From Bacteroidota bacterium (lineage in GTDB: Bacteria > Bacteroidota > Bacteroidia > Bacteroidales > B18-G4), in contig JAHJRE010000088.1 of assembly GCA_018831055.1 (NCBI GenBank), positions 1-51,903 of the forward strand: DNA of 51,903 nucleotides. The letters run 5' to 3'. This document shows positions 8,021-17,584 of the stretch, piece by piece. A program made the translations under genes and the position numbers. Every line of letters begins with the position of its first letter. Positions within the stretch are counted from its first letter, which is position 1. The notes below the pieces were generated by a model that saw only the letters and a list, made by a program, of their open reading frames with translations, made no database searches and was not told the DNA's origin.

Positions 8021-9938
8021 ATTCCGGAATCAGGTTCCATTCTTCATCCATCTCCCAATTGCCTCGGATTTCAATGCTTTCAGGAAAGTAATAAACTTTT
8101 TCGGGCTGAATACCTTTCAAATAATTGCCTGAATCCCAACGGCCGTTCCGGTTCCTGTCCTGGATTGCTTTGATTACATATTTTGCAGGCTGAAGATATT
8201 GAAACTCCAGGGATGCCTCCCCTTCTACCACAGCTTCCCGCAATACTTTTTCTTTGCCGTCGAGCAATTGGACAACATAAGGGTTAAGACTGTCGGAAAT
8301 GCTTACTTTCATTCTCAATATGCCGTAATCTTCCGGTGAAAGAGTGCCAAAACGGAAATTCAGGCTGTCATTCTGCTTTCCGGTTAAATCTGTCAGAATG
8401 GAATCGGGTATGATAATCTCGTAGGAAGCAGACTCCTTCCAGGGTATATCGAATAAAAGTCGTCTGTTGACCGGTGTGTCAATAAAAACGGGAGCAAAGA
8501 ACTGTGTATCCGCCTCCTCAATTAACAATACCTGAGAAAAATCAAAATTCGTCACCGGATATTCAAAGATCATGGATGCCTTCCCGTTCAGATCCATCTT
8601 TCCTCCCCGAAGATTGGTAGAAAACTTCAAAGGTTCCGGTTTCTTGTCCTGCTTATTAATCCTGCCTTTCCGTACAGTTTGAATAAGCGGTACCTTAACT
8701 GTATCCAAAACAAGAGTATCATCAGAGATAATCAGATTCAAGGAATCTGTAAACGCATTCCTTATCCAGTAAACAAGAGTATCCCTTCCCCGGTTCCATT
8801 CTTCCGTCTTCCATTCATCCCCAACCACAGTATCGCTAACAACAATATGGGGATGCTTAACAGGAAAACGGAAAACAAAACGCAAAAATGCTTCTTTTTC
8901 CAGCTTTGCTTCCAGCAAACGCTGAGTTGAGTCTACCTCCCGGAACATGGATAATCTATAATGATTGTAATCCGGCTTTTCCTGAGTTGCAACACTGTCT
9001 GTTAACAATGTATCCTGCAACACCAGGCTTGTATCCGCCATAATGGAATCCTGTTCCTGAAATTCCTCCAACACCGGTATGGAATCCTGTCCTTGATCCT
9101 CCTCAAAAACACGTATGGTATCATTCCCCACTATCATATAATAACCGGAATCCTGCACGATGGAATCCATTGCAACCCCAATTGTATCCGGCACCAAGGT
9201 GTCCAATACAGGCGTTGAAAAATACTCCGGAACAATAAGAGAATCCAGGAATGCGATATCCTCATTGGGAAGATCAAACAGGAAATTCTTATTGATATCG
9301 TTCAGTGCAAATATCTTAAAATGACCGGGACGGAGGTTGTTCAGTACAAAAACGCCTTCTTCTATGGTTCGGGTAACATAAAGGGGCCGCACCAGGTAAG
9401 GTACCGAATCAAGGGGAATGGTATCGTATGATGACTTATACAACATGACCAGTACATCTTTCTGAGGCTTAAGATCAAAAGCATTCACAACCTCACCCAT
9501 GATGCTCATGGAATCAAGCACCGGACCTGTAGAGAAAACATAGGTGAAATAGGGCAACACATTCCCTTCATTGAGGTCGCTGATGGCTTTACCGAAAAAT
9601 ACCGAATAGGTTGTGCTGTCTTCCAGATCCCCCTCGAAAGTAACCTGCACGGATCTTCCTTTTAGCTTGAATTCAGGTAATTCCGCAGGTGGGGATAAAA
9701 ATACCTCGTCGTTTACATTATTGAGTTGTATAAATTCATCAAACGACAAACGAAATTGTCCTTCCTGAAAATCAGTAGTGCCATTAGGTGGCTCAAGGGC
9801 AATGATGACCGGGGGATTGGTGTCTTTACTCCCTCCCGTAGGCGCTACCGGATTGGCACAACGCACCGCTACAAGCATTGTGATAATGATTGGAAAAATA
9901 AACGGTCTGCAAATCTTACCCATTCTCAGGTGCTTCAT
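8019..9938 (-). CDS. Ig-like domain (Big_5) putative lipoprotein
   Basis: A 639-residue exported protein. The N-terminus has a signal peptide (IFPIIITMLVAVRC) with a candidate lipid-acceptor Cys27 followed by ANPVAPTGGSKDTNPPV; the Gly-Gly-x-Lys-Asp then Pro-Pro pattern is typical of Bacteroidota Ig-like lipoproteins. Arg before the Cys is atypical for a lipobox, so lipidation is less certain. A Big_5 Ig-like domain spans about 40-135, followed by a carboxypeptidase-regulatory-like segment, an Asp/Val-rich repetitive linker around 265-320, and a C-terminal strand domain with the calcium-site-like DRNRNGRWDSG. It is the last gene of a three-gene minus-strand operon. Function unknown. Confidence 0.82.
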   Translation of the reverse strand: MKHLRMGKICRPFIFPIIITMLVAVRCANPVAPTGGSKDTNPPVIIALEPPNGTTDFQEGQFRLSFDEFIQLNNVNDEVFLSPPAELPEFKLKGRSVQVTFEGDLEDSTTYSVFFGKAISDLNEGNVLPYFTYVFSTGPVLDSMSIMGEVVNAFDLKPQKDVLVMLYKSSYDTIPLDSVPYLVRPLYVTRTIEEGVFVLNNLRPGHFKIFALNDINKNFLFDLPNEDIAFLDSLIVPEYFSTPVLDTLVPDTIGVAMDSIVQDSGYYMIVGNDTIRVFEEDQGQDSIPVLEEFQEQDSIMADTSLVLQDTLLTDSVATQEKPDYNHYRLSMFREVDSTQRLLEAKLEKEAFLRFVFRFPVKHPHIVVSDTVVGDEWKTEEWNRGRDTLVYWIRNAFTDSLNLIISDDTLVLDTVKVPLIQTVRKGRINKQDKKPEPLKFSTNLRGGKMDLNGKASMIFEYPVTNFDFSQVLLIEEADTQFFAPVFIDTPVNRRLLFDIPWKESASYEIIIPDSILTDLTGKQNDSLNFRFGTLSPEDYGILRMKVSISDSLNPYVVQLLDGKEKVLREAVVEGEASLEFQYLQPAKYVIKAIQDRNRNGRWDSGNYLKGIQPEKVYYFPESIEIRGNWEMDEEWNLIPE

Positions 9939-9970
9939 TTTACAAAGATGGTAAAAACTTCATTACCCCT

Positions 9971-10582
9971 TTAAAGCAAGCGGAATTCATAACCCCTTCC
10001 CAGACACTCTTCCAGGAATAATGGAAGCGTAATCAGCATATTTTCCCTTGCTTTCAGGCTGTCGTGAAAGACAAGAATATCTCCTCTGCCGGAGATATTC
10101 AAGGCGTTACTTAGACAGGTTGCAGGTTGCAGGTCCCTGTTAAAATCACCGCTTAAAGCAGTCCACATGATTACCCGGTATTTCCCTTTAAGCCATTTGG
10201 CCTGCCTGCGGGTGATCCTGCCATAAGGTGGCCGGAATAAATCCCCGGATACCAGACCGGCACATTGTTCGACATCCCGGATGTAATCCTCAAATCCTGA
10301 TTTCCAGCCATTAAGATGATGAAAAGTGTGGTTGCCTGTCCTATGTCCTTTGCCAATAACTTTCGCATAAACCTCGGGGTATTTGCGGACATTATCGCCA
10401 ACACAGAAAAATGTTGCCTTTACATCAAAATGATCAAGGATATCAAGTACAGCCGGGGTTACATCAGGATGGGGCCCGTCGTCAAAGGTAAGATACAGAG
10501 AATTCTTACCGTTTCGGACCCTCCAGATAAGCCCGGGACCATACAGGTTCCTCATTAACCAGGATGGCTTGAGATAATTCAA
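9971..10582 (-). CDS. Polysaccharide deacetylase family protein (NodB homology)
   Basis: A 203-residue carbohydrate esterase family 4 protein. Motif 1 is TFDDGP (32-37, Asp34 base and Asp35 metal ligand), motif 2 is HTFHH (His85 and His89 metal ligands), motif 3 is RPPYG (117-121), and a late VFHDS supplies the C-terminal histidine motif. All catalytic elements are present, so it should remove N-acetyl groups from a sugar polymer. No signal peptide is visible, so its compartment is unclear. It starts 2 bases after the DUF2723 stop and is co-transcribed with it, which hints at a role in modifying a glycan. Confidence 0.93.
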   Translation of the reverse strand: MNYLKPSWLMRNLYGPGLIWRVRNGKNSLYLTFDDGPHPDVTPAVLDILDHFDVKATFFCVGDNVRKYPEVYAKVIGKGHRTGNHTFHHLNGWKSGFEDYIRDVEQCAGLVSGDLFRPPYGRITRRQAKWLKGKYRVIMWTALSGDFNRDLQPATCLSNALNISGRGDILVFHDSLKARENMLITLPLFLEECLGRGYEFRLL

Positions 10583-10584
10583 AA

Positions 10585-13500
10585 TTATCGGTTAAAGGGT
10601 TGTCCAACATAACGCTGGTAATACTGATCGAATATCTTTTTCGATTCACCGGCAATATCTTCCCTTTGATTCTCCAATGCCAACCGATAAATTTCCTGCA
10701 TCATGGCAAGGTTCTGCTGCCTTTGAAAGTCAACCTTTTCTGCTTTATCTCCTGTAAAACTGAAGAAATAATATAGGTTGTCCAGGGTATGATCGTAGAG
10801 TTTTACCAGGATGGCATCTCCTTTATCCGTCCTGCCTGACTTATAATATGCATCGGCCACAGGGACAACAAAATAATCATAAGGTATTGAGGCATCGGGG
10901 ATGATTTCCGTAATCCTGTCGGCCACCAATGCTGCCGAATCCTTCTTCCCCTGGCGTATAAGTTCCTGGGCCAGCCTGCCATAGATATTTCTCAGATTCA
11001 TCGCAGCCCGTATATTCTCTTCACTCCAGAATAGCGTGGAATCGGCCATGCTGATGCTATAACGGTTCATCAGGTTGTTGTACATTGCCTCAGTGCTAAC
11101 CCCTCCGACCTGATGGTCAGGACTCTTGATCCTGGCCGGGATTAAACGGTAGGCCATACCTTCCTGAACAAAATACTTTTGAATACCAAGATACGCATCA
11201 TCACCTGTGGTTGTCGAAAAATATACCGGCCGTGTCCAGTCAATATGTGCTATCAAATCCAGCACCATTAAGTGATTCTTTCCAACACCCTGGGTGTTGA
11301 CCGTCCATTCTATATCCTCAATTCTGTCGGCAAATTCTGCAGGAATTGCATTATTAGCAATAACCTCCGCTGAATCAACAGATACCCTGAACTTCTTTGC
11401 AGGAAAATAATCAAAGGTTTGTCCTCCCGAACGTATCTTCAGCTTATCTTCATCTCTTTTCATAATGTTGAAAAGTTCCTTCAATTCCACATAGCCTTTG
11501 ATGTTTTCATTTTCAATGAGGTACACAACATCGCGTGTTCCCTGCTTGTACTGGTCGTAGTTCAGAGTGAAGGGTACCGGATCCGCATCATAAACCTTTC
11601 GCTGCATCTGGCTGATGTACCAGTCGCCACTGAGCAGGCTCAGATTGCAAACCCTCACATCGGTACGTATACCCTCAACTTCCTGGGCATACCATAGAGG
11701 GAAAGTGTCGTTATCGCCGTTTGTAAACAAAATGGCATTGGGTTCACAGGAATTCAGGTAACATTTAGCCACTTCCAGTGCGGTATAGCGTCCCGAACGG
11801 CTGTGATCATCCCATCCTTCGTAACCCATATTTGCCGGAACCAGCAAAACAGTGGCAATGCCAACTATGAGTACACTGGTGACAGGCTTTAAATACCGAC
11901 TCAGTTTTTCAACCAGGTATATCACTCCCAGTCCGATCCAGATGGAAAATGCATAAAAGGAAGCGGCGTAAGCATAATCCCTTTCACGGGGTTGCGGCGC
12001 ATGCTGATTGAGGTAAACCACAATGGCCAGGCCTGTCATCACAAACAACAAAGTCACTACCAGCCCGTCGTGATACTTTTTGCGGAATTGATAAAAGAGC
12101 CCGAACAATCCCAGGATAAGAGGAAGGAAATAATACGTGTTCCTGGCTTTGCTTTTCATATTGTCAGGAAGGTTCTTCTGTGGCCCCAGACGCATTTCGT
12201 CAAGGAAGGTGATCCCACTCAGCCAGTTACCATGCAAAAGGTCACCATGTCCCTGTATTTCATTTTGCCTTCCTGCGAAATTCCACATGAAATACCGGAA
12301 ATACATATGCCCCAGCTGGTAATCGAAAAAATACCTGAGGTTTTCGCCGAATGTTGGTTTCCTTTTTCCATCAGGATCACCCTTGATACCGGCCCACCTC
12401 TTGTAATCCTCAATATAACGGCTTTCCGTATTGTTCCACATCCTGGGGAATATCGTTATATATTCCGGATCGTATACCAGTTTTGTTCCTTTGCGGTCAT
12501 CCTTGATCACATATTTGCCCTTCGAGCTGTCGCGCATGTAAACCGGTTTGCCGTCTTCCTGCCCAATCACCGGCGCATTGTAATACGGACCCTTCAGCAA
12601 GGGCCAGTCACCGTATTGCTCACGATTCAAATAGGATAACAGGCTGATCGCATCCTTCGGGCTATTCTCATTGATCGGGGTTTCCGCGTTGGAACGTATC
12701 ACCAGCATGATAAATGAAGAGTAACCGATGAGGATGAAAACAAGGGATAAAATGACGGTATTCTGCAAAGCAGCCAGTTTGCGGGTAAGAAAGAAAAATC
12801 CGGCTACAATGGCGAGAATGACGATTCTGAGAAAAAATGAACCGGCACTATCGCTTTCCAACAGAAAAAAGAGGGCCATAATCCCACCCAGGATATAAAC
12901 CCACATTTTAAACCTTCTCGTGGGCCGCTGGGTATAAATAAGCGCTATGACCAGCAAGGAGATCAATACCACTGCCAGAACGATCGTCCCGGTATGAAAA
13001 GGCAAACCCATTCCATTGACAAATAAAAGCTCGGTGTTGGCAAACAGGGTAAGTGTTTCGGGTATGATGCCATACATGATGGCAGCAAGTACCAGAAAAC
13101 TGACCAGGATGACAAATATCACCCTCCAGAATTTATAGTTGCGATACTTCCTGAAATATATTATCAATCCGATGGCAGGAATGGCAAGCAGGTTCAGCAG
13201 ATGCACCCCGATTGACAAACCCATCAGGTATGCAATAAGGATAAGCCAGCGGTCGGCATGCTTTTCGTCGGCAACCTGCTCCCAACGTAGTACAGCCCAG
13301 AAAACCATCGCGGTGAACAGCGATGACATGGCATATACTTCTCCTTCCACCGCGGAAAACCAGAACGAATCGGAAAAGGCATAAGCAAGAGAGCCTACGA
13401 TTCCTGCCGAAAGGATCGTCCACATCCCGGCCTTTGTCATCTCTTCCCCACCCCTGATCACCAATCGTTTGGCAAGCATGGTGATTGTCCAGAACAGGAA

Positions 13501-13776
13501 AAGTATGGTAAAACTACTCGACAGAGCCGACATGGTGTTGATCATAAAGGCAACCTGGCTGTTATCCCCAAAAGCAAACAGGGAGAAAAAACGCCCAAGT
13601 AACTGGAAGAATGGCGCCCCCGGAGGATGACCCACCTGTAATTTAAAGGCGGTGGAAATATATTCCCCGCAATCCCAAAAACTTGTTGTCGGTTCAGCTG
13701 TTAAAATATATACAACTGAGGCGATCAGGAATATGATCCAGCCGGTGAGGTTGTTTAGCCTTCGATATGAGGTCAT
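10585..13776 (-). CDS. DUF2723 family membrane protein (GT-C glycosyltransferase-like)
   Basis: A 1063-residue integral membrane protein with about a dozen hydrophobic segments in the first 700 residues and a soluble C-terminal part. The N-terminus LTAEPTTSFWDCGEYI followed by KLQVGHPPGAPFFQLLGR is the DUF2723 signature; the acidic residues of WDCGEY sit in the first loop where GT-C enzymes keep their catalytic acids. The family is related to vertebrate TMEM260, an O-mannosyltransferase, so protein or lipid glycosylation is a reasonable inference. It is the first gene of an operon with a polysaccharide deacetylase and an Ig-like lipoprotein. Confidence 0.9.
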   Translation of the reverse strand: MTSYRRLNNLTGWIIFLIASVVYILTAEPTTSFWDCGEYISTAFKLQVGHPPGAPFFQLLGRFFSLFAFGDNSQVAFMINTMSALSSSFTILFLFWTITMLAKRLVIRGGEEMTKAGMWTILSAGIVGSLAYAFSDSFWFSAVEGEVYAMSSLFTAMVFWAVLRWEQVADEKHADRWLILIAYLMGLSIGVHLLNLLAIPAIGLIIYFRKYRNYKFWRVIFVILVSFLVLAAIMYGIIPETLTLFANTELLFVNGMGLPFHTGTIVLAVVLISLLVIALIYTQRPTRRFKMWVYILGGIMALFFLLESDSAGSFFLRIVILAIVAGFFFLTRKLAALQNTVILSLVFILIGYSSFIMLVIRSNAETPINENSPKDAISLLSYLNREQYGDWPLLKGPYYNAPVIGQEDGKPVYMRDSSKGKYVIKDDRKGTKLVYDPEYITIFPRMWNNTESRYIEDYKRWAGIKGDPDGKRKPTFGENLRYFFDYQLGHMYFRYFMWNFAGRQNEIQGHGDLLHGNWLSGITFLDEMRLGPQKNLPDNMKSKARNTYYFLPLILGLFGLFYQFRKKYHDGLVVTLLFVMTGLAIVVYLNQHAPQPRERDYAYAASFYAFSIWIGLGVIYLVEKLSRYLKPVTSVLIVGIATVLLVPANMGYEGWDDHSRSGRYTALEVAKCYLNSCEPNAILFTNGDNDTFPLWYAQEVEGIRTDVRVCNLSLLSGDWYISQMQRKVYDADPVPFTLNYDQYKQGTRDVVYLIENENIKGYVELKELFNIMKRDEDKLKIRSGGQTFDYFPAKKFRVSVDSAEVIANNAIPAEFADRIEDIEWTVNTQGVGKNHLMVLDLIAHIDWTRPVYFSTTTGDDAYLGIQKYFVQEGMAYRLIPARIKSPDHQVGGVSTEAMYNNLMNRYSISMADSTLFWSEENIRAAMNLRNIYGRLAQELIRQGKKDSAALVADRITEIIPDASIPYDYFVVPVADAYYKSGRTDKGDAILVKLYDHTLDNLYYFFSFTGDKAEKVDFQRQQNLAMMQEIYRLALENQREDIAGESKKIFDQYYQRYVGQPFNR

Positions 13777-13849
13777 AACAATAATTTAGGTTATTCGCTA
13801 TCCTGCGAAAATAGAAAAAATAAGGATGCCCCAATATTCAATAATTCTC

Positions 13850-13857
13850 TAATTTTG
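13850..13857 (+). promoter_or_regulatory. -7 promoter element of gpmA
   Basis: TAATTTTG is a perfect TAnnTTTG element 50 bases before the gpmA ATG. No convincing -33 TTTG is seen. Confidence 0.55.
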
Positions 13858-13907
13858 CTTAAACTATTGAGCATGAACATTATTATAATCAATTTAATAT
13901 CAAGGAT

Positions 13908-14654
13908 ATGAAAAAATTAGTCTTGCTAAGGCATGGTGAAAGTGTCTGGAACAAAGAGAACAGGTTTACGGGTTGGACCGATGTCGGCCTTTCGGAAAAA
14001 GGAACAGAAGAAGCCATTGAAGCCGGAAAAGTACTGAAAGACAATGGCTTCCGGTTTAAACTGGCTTATACCTCTTACCTTACCAGGGCCATCAAGACCC
14101 TCTGGCTTGTGCTGGAAGAGATGGACCTGATGTGGATCCCGGTTGACAAAAGCTGGAGGCTGAATGAGAAACATTACGGTATGCTACAGGGATTGAACAA
14201 ATCCGAAATGGCTGACAAATACGGCGATGAACAGATACTCCTGTGGAGAAGAAGCTACGACATCCCTCCCCCACCCCTGACAGAGGATGATGAACGTAGC
14301 TCCCTGAAGGATCCCCGCTATGCAGAACTGAATAAAAAAGATATCCCCATGACAGAATGCCTCAAAGATGTGGTTGACCGCATGGTTCCATACTGGGAAA
14401 ATGAAATCTCCGTTAACCTCGAAGCCTACGAAGAAGTACTGGTGGCTGCCCATGGTAACAGCCTTAGGGCTGTGGTTAAATACCTCAAGGATATGAGCGA
14501 TGAGGATATCCTGGCATTCAATATCCCCACTGGAATTCCCTACGTTTTTGAATTCGATGATGATATGAACCTGCTGAAAGATTACTTCCTGGGAGACCCC
14601 GAAGTGATAAAAAAGCTGATGGAACAGGTTGCCAACCAGGCTAAAAAGAAGTAA
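13908..14654 (+). CDS. gpmA: 2,3-bisphosphoglycerate-dependent phosphoglycerate mutase
   Basis: Interconverts 3- and 2-phosphoglycerate in glycolysis and gluconeogenesis. The catalytic phosphohistidine motif LRHGES is at residues 7-12 (His9), followed by [26 protein letters not shown], the [12 protein letters not shown] loop and the second histidine in AAHGNSLRA. Length 248 matches the family. It is followed 5 bases later by the metallophosphoesterase gene, so the two are likely one transcript. Confidence 0.97.
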   Translation: MKKLVLLRHGESVWNKENRFTGWTDVGLSEKGTEEAIEAGKVLKDNGFRFKLAYTSYLTRAIKTLWLVLEEMDLMWIPVDKSWRLNEKHYGMLQGLNKSEMADKYGDEQILLWRRSYDIPPPPLTEDDERSSLKDPRYAELNKKDIPMTECLKDVVDRMVPYWENEISVNLEAYEEVLVAAHGNSLRAVVKYLKDMSDEDILAFNIPTGIPYVFEFDDDMNLLKDYFLGDPEVIKKLMEQVANQAKKK

Positions 14655-14659
14655 CCCGG

Positions 14660-15376
14660 ATGAAAAAGCATTGGGTCATACCCGACATCCATGGCTGCTC
14701 CAAAACCCTGCAGTCACTGATAGATTATCAGATCAACCCTTCCAAACATGACTGGCTGTATTTCCTGGGCGATTATATCGACCGCGGCCCCGATTCTAAG
14801 GGAGTGATCGATTATATCATGAGCCTCCAGGAAAAAGAGTATAATATCCGCCTTTTAAAGGGAAACCATGAGGAATACATCCTGAAAGCCTATTATGCCG
14901 AGCCTGAAAAAAAAGGGTTCCTGGGTTTTGGTAAAAAAAATGAGGTAAAAAAAGAATGGACCCACTTCGGCGGGAAAGAATGTATGAACAGTTTCGGGGT
15001 GAAAAACCTGCGCGATATTCCGGAAAAATATATCCATTGGCTTGAAAACCTGGAATTGTATATCGATCTTGATCAGTTCCTCCTTGTACATGCCGGGTTG
15101 AACTTCGGCAAGGAGGATCCTTTTGAGGACGAACATGCCATGCTTTGGATACGGGAATTTCTAAACGAACCGGAACGGATCGGCAATAAAACCATTATTC
15201 ACGGGCATGTCCCCATTAACCTCGAATTACTTTATCATTTCAGGGATCATCCCGAACTGAAGGTCATCGATCTTGATAACGGCGTTTACATGAAAGACCG
15301 TTCCGGGTTTGGAAATTTACTGGCGCTGGAGTTGGGCTCTATGGATTTAGCGGTGCAGTATAATTTGGATATGTGA
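14660..15376 (+). CDS. Calcineurin-like metallophosphoesterase (PPP/ApaH-like)
   Basis: A 238-residue cytoplasmic phosphoesterase. Metal-binding motifs of the PPP branch are in order: DIHG (9-12), GDYIDRGPDS (37-46), GNHEE (68-72), LLVHAG, and IIHGHVP. It resembles bacterial serine/threonine phosphatases of the PrpA type and short ApaH-like enzymes; the substrate cannot be told from sequence. A Lys/Gly-rich insertion (EKKGFLGFGKK) follows GNHEE. It sits 5 bases after gpmA and ends just before a 34-bp palindrome. Confidence 0.9.
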   Translation: MKKHWVIPDIHGCSKTLQSLIDYQINPSKHDWLYFLGDYIDRGPDSKGVIDYIMSLQEKEYNIRLLKGNHEEYILKAYYAEPEKKGFLGFGKKNEVKKEWTHFGGKECMNSFGVKNLRDIPEKYIHWLENLELYIDLDQFLLVHAGLNFGKEDPFEDEHAMLWIREFLNEPERIGNKTIIHGHVPINLELLYHFRDHPELKVIDLDNGVYMKDRSGFGNLLALELGSMDLAVQYNLDM

Positions 15377-15378
15377 TA

Positions 15379-15412
15379 CAGATGACATCTTCCCCGGGGG
15401 AGATGTCATCTG
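15379..15412. repeat. 34-bp palindromic element, copy 1
   Basis: Two 17-base arms, CAGATGACATCTTCCCC and GGGGGAGATGTCATCTG, complementary except for one T facing a G. It fills the gap between the convergent metallophosphoesterase and mutase genes and would fold as a strong hairpin on either strand, so it may act as a bidirectional terminator. Confidence 0.9.
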
Positions 15413-17566
15413 CTAACTCCTCGATTCAATCAAAATCTCCAGCAACTTGATCCCTGCGTCGGAAATCACGGTTCCGGGACCGAAAATGGCTACTGCCCCG
15501 GCTTTGTAAAGAAAGTCATAATCCTGGGGTGGGATTACGCCTCCAACAATCACCATGATGTCTTCACGACCGAGTTTCTTCAGTTCTTCTATCAACTGAG
15601 GGACCAGTGTCTTATGCCCTGCAGCCAGACTGGAAACCCCCACTATGTGCACATCGTTCTCAACTGCCTGGCGTGCCGTTTCCTGAGGAGTCTGGAACAA
15701 TGGCCCGATGTCAACATCGAACCCTATATCTGCAAATCCTGTAGCTACTACCTTTTCACCCCTGTCGTGCCCGTCCTGGCCCATCTTGGCGACCATGATC
15801 CTGGGCCTTCTTCCTTCCAGTTCGGCAAACTTATCCGCTAACTCACATGCTTTGCTAAAACTGCTGTCTCCCTTCGATTCGAAAGAATAAACACCTGAAA
15901 TAGACCTGATCACTGCTTTGTAACGGCCAAAGACCTTTTCGCAGGCAAAGGAGATCTCTCCCAGGGTTGCTCTTTTCTTTGCAGCGTCAACTGCAAGCTC
16001 CAGCAGGTTGCCTTCGCCGGTTTCGCAGGAATAGGTGATGGCTTTCAAGGCTTCCTGCACTTCCGCTTCGTTCCTGGATGCCTTCAGTTTATTGATCCGT
16101 CTTATCTGTGCTTCCCTCACGGCGCTGTTGTCAACCTCAAGGGTTTCTATCGGGTCTTCCTTTTCCAGCCGGTACTTGTTCACTCCAACGATGGTATCTT
16201 TGTGTGAATCGATCCTGGCCTGTTTGCGGGCGGCAGCTTCCTCAATACGCATCTTCGGCAATCCGGTCTCGATGGCCTTTGCCATACCTCCCAGCTCTTC
16301 CACTTCACTGATTAACTCCCAGGCACGATGAGCGATATCATTCGTAAGCGCTTCCACATAGTAGGATCCTGCCCAGGGATCAACATTCCGTGTCACCTGG
16401 GTCTCTTCCTGGATATATATTTGCGTGTTCCTGGCAATTCGCGCGGAAAAGTCGGTGGGCAAAGCAATGGCCTCATCCAGAGCATTCGTATGAAGGCTTT
16501 GCGTGTGGCCCAGGACAGCACCCATGGCTTCAATGCAGGTCCTGGCTACATTGTTGAAAGGATCCTGCTCCGTCAAACTCCAGCCCGATGTCTGGCAATG
16601 CGTTCGTAATGCCATGGATTTGGGATTCTTTGGATTGAACTGCTTCACGATCTTAGCCCATAGCATTCGGGCAGCCCGCATCTTGGCAATCTCCATGAAG
16701 TGGTTCATACCTATGCCCCAGAAAAAGGATAACCTCGGTGCAAAAGTATCGATATCCATCCCGGCCTGTATGCCTGTACGGATATATTCCAGCCCGTCGG
16801 CCAGCGTATAGGCAAGTTCAAGATCAGCCGTGGCACCGGCTTCCTGCATATGATACCCCGAAATGCTGATGGAATTGAACTTGGGCATATTCTTCGACGT
16901 ATATTCAAAGATATCGGCTATGATTCGCATGGAGGGTAATGGCGGATAAATATAGGTGTTCCTGACCATGAATTCTTTCAGGATGTCGTTCTGGATGGTG
17001 CCGCTAAGCTGCTCCAGTTTCACTCCCTGCTCCAGCGCAGCCACGATATAAAACGCCATTACCGGCAAGACAGCCCCGTTCATGGTCATCGAAACCGACA
17101 TCTTATCCAATGGAATGCTCTTGAACAATATCTCCATGTCGAGAATGGAATCGATAGCAACACCTGCCTTGCCTACATCACCTACAACCCTCTCGTGATC
17201 GGAGTCATATCCCCGGTGAGTGGCCAGGTCAAAGGCAATGGATAATCCTTTCTGGCCGGCCGCCAGATTGCGGCGGTAAAAAGCATTCGACTCCTCTGCC
17301 GTGGAAAAACCTGCGTACTGACGGATGGTCCATGGACGCATAACGTACATGGCCGAATAAGGCCCCCGAAGAAAAGGCGGAAGTCCTGCCGCATAATCCA
17401 GATGTTCCATTTCCCTTAGGTCGGCGGCTGTGTATACCGGTTTCACTGCTATCTTTTCCGGGGTTATCCAGCCTGCCTCAATATGGCTTCTGTGCTCCCA
17501 GGATGGAATATCTGCTTCTTTCGACCGCACAGACTTATAATCGATGTGTTGGAAATTAGGTTTCAT
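15413..17566 (-). CDS. Methylmalonyl-CoA mutase, large (catalytic) subunit
   Basis: Adenosylcobalamin-dependent enzyme that interconverts succinyl-CoA and methylmalonyl-CoA. The 717-residue chain has the TIM-barrel substrate domain ([75 protein letters not shown]) and a C-terminal B12-binding domain with the DxHxxG cobalt-ligand motif DGHDRG at 598-603 (His600), then the GGVIPPQDY and FGPGT loops. It starts 18 bases after the small subunit gene, giving the heterodimer common in Bacteroidota, where it serves propionate formation or use. The MeaB chaperone is encoded at 34678. Confidence 0.98.
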   Translation of the reverse strand: MKPNFQHIDYKSVRSKEADIPSWEHRSHIEAGWITPEKIAVKPVYTAADLREMEHLDYAAGLPPFLRGPYSAMYVMRPWTIRQYAGFSTAEESNAFYRRNLAAGQKGLSIAFDLATHRGYDSDHERVVGDVGKAGVAIDSILDMEILFKSIPLDKMSVSMTMNGAVLPVMAFYIVAALEQGVKLEQLSGTIQNDILKEFMVRNTYIYPPLPSMRIIADIFEYTSKNMPKFNSISISGYHMQEAGATADLELAYTLADGLEYIRTGIQAGMDIDTFAPRLSFFWGIGMNHFMEIAKMRAARMLWAKIVKQFNPKNPKSMALRTHCQTSGWSLTEQDPFNNVARTCIEAMGAVLGHTQSLHTNALDEAIALPTDFSARIARNTQIYIQEETQVTRNVDPWAGSYYVEALTNDIAHRAWELISEVEELGGMAKAIETGLPKMRIEEAAARKQARIDSHKDTIVGVNKYRLEKEDPIETLEVDNSAVREAQIRRINKLKASRNEAEVQEALKAITYSCETGEGNLLELAVDAAKKRATLGEISFACEKVFGRYKAVIRSISGVYSFESKGDSSFSKACELADKFAELEGRRPRIMVAKMGQDGHDRGEKVVATGFADIGFDVDIGPLFQTPQETARQAVENDVHIVGVSSLAAGHKTLVPQLIEELKKLGREDIMVIVGGVIPPQDYDFLYKAGAVAIFGPGTVISDAGIKLLEILIESRS

Positions 17567-17584
17567 CCGTAAATCATTTTTAAA

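Noticed and set aside
7896-8132. Small hydrophobic reading frame after the ArsR gene
   Set aside because: It crosses the terminator and the end of the Ig-like gene and shows no family signature.
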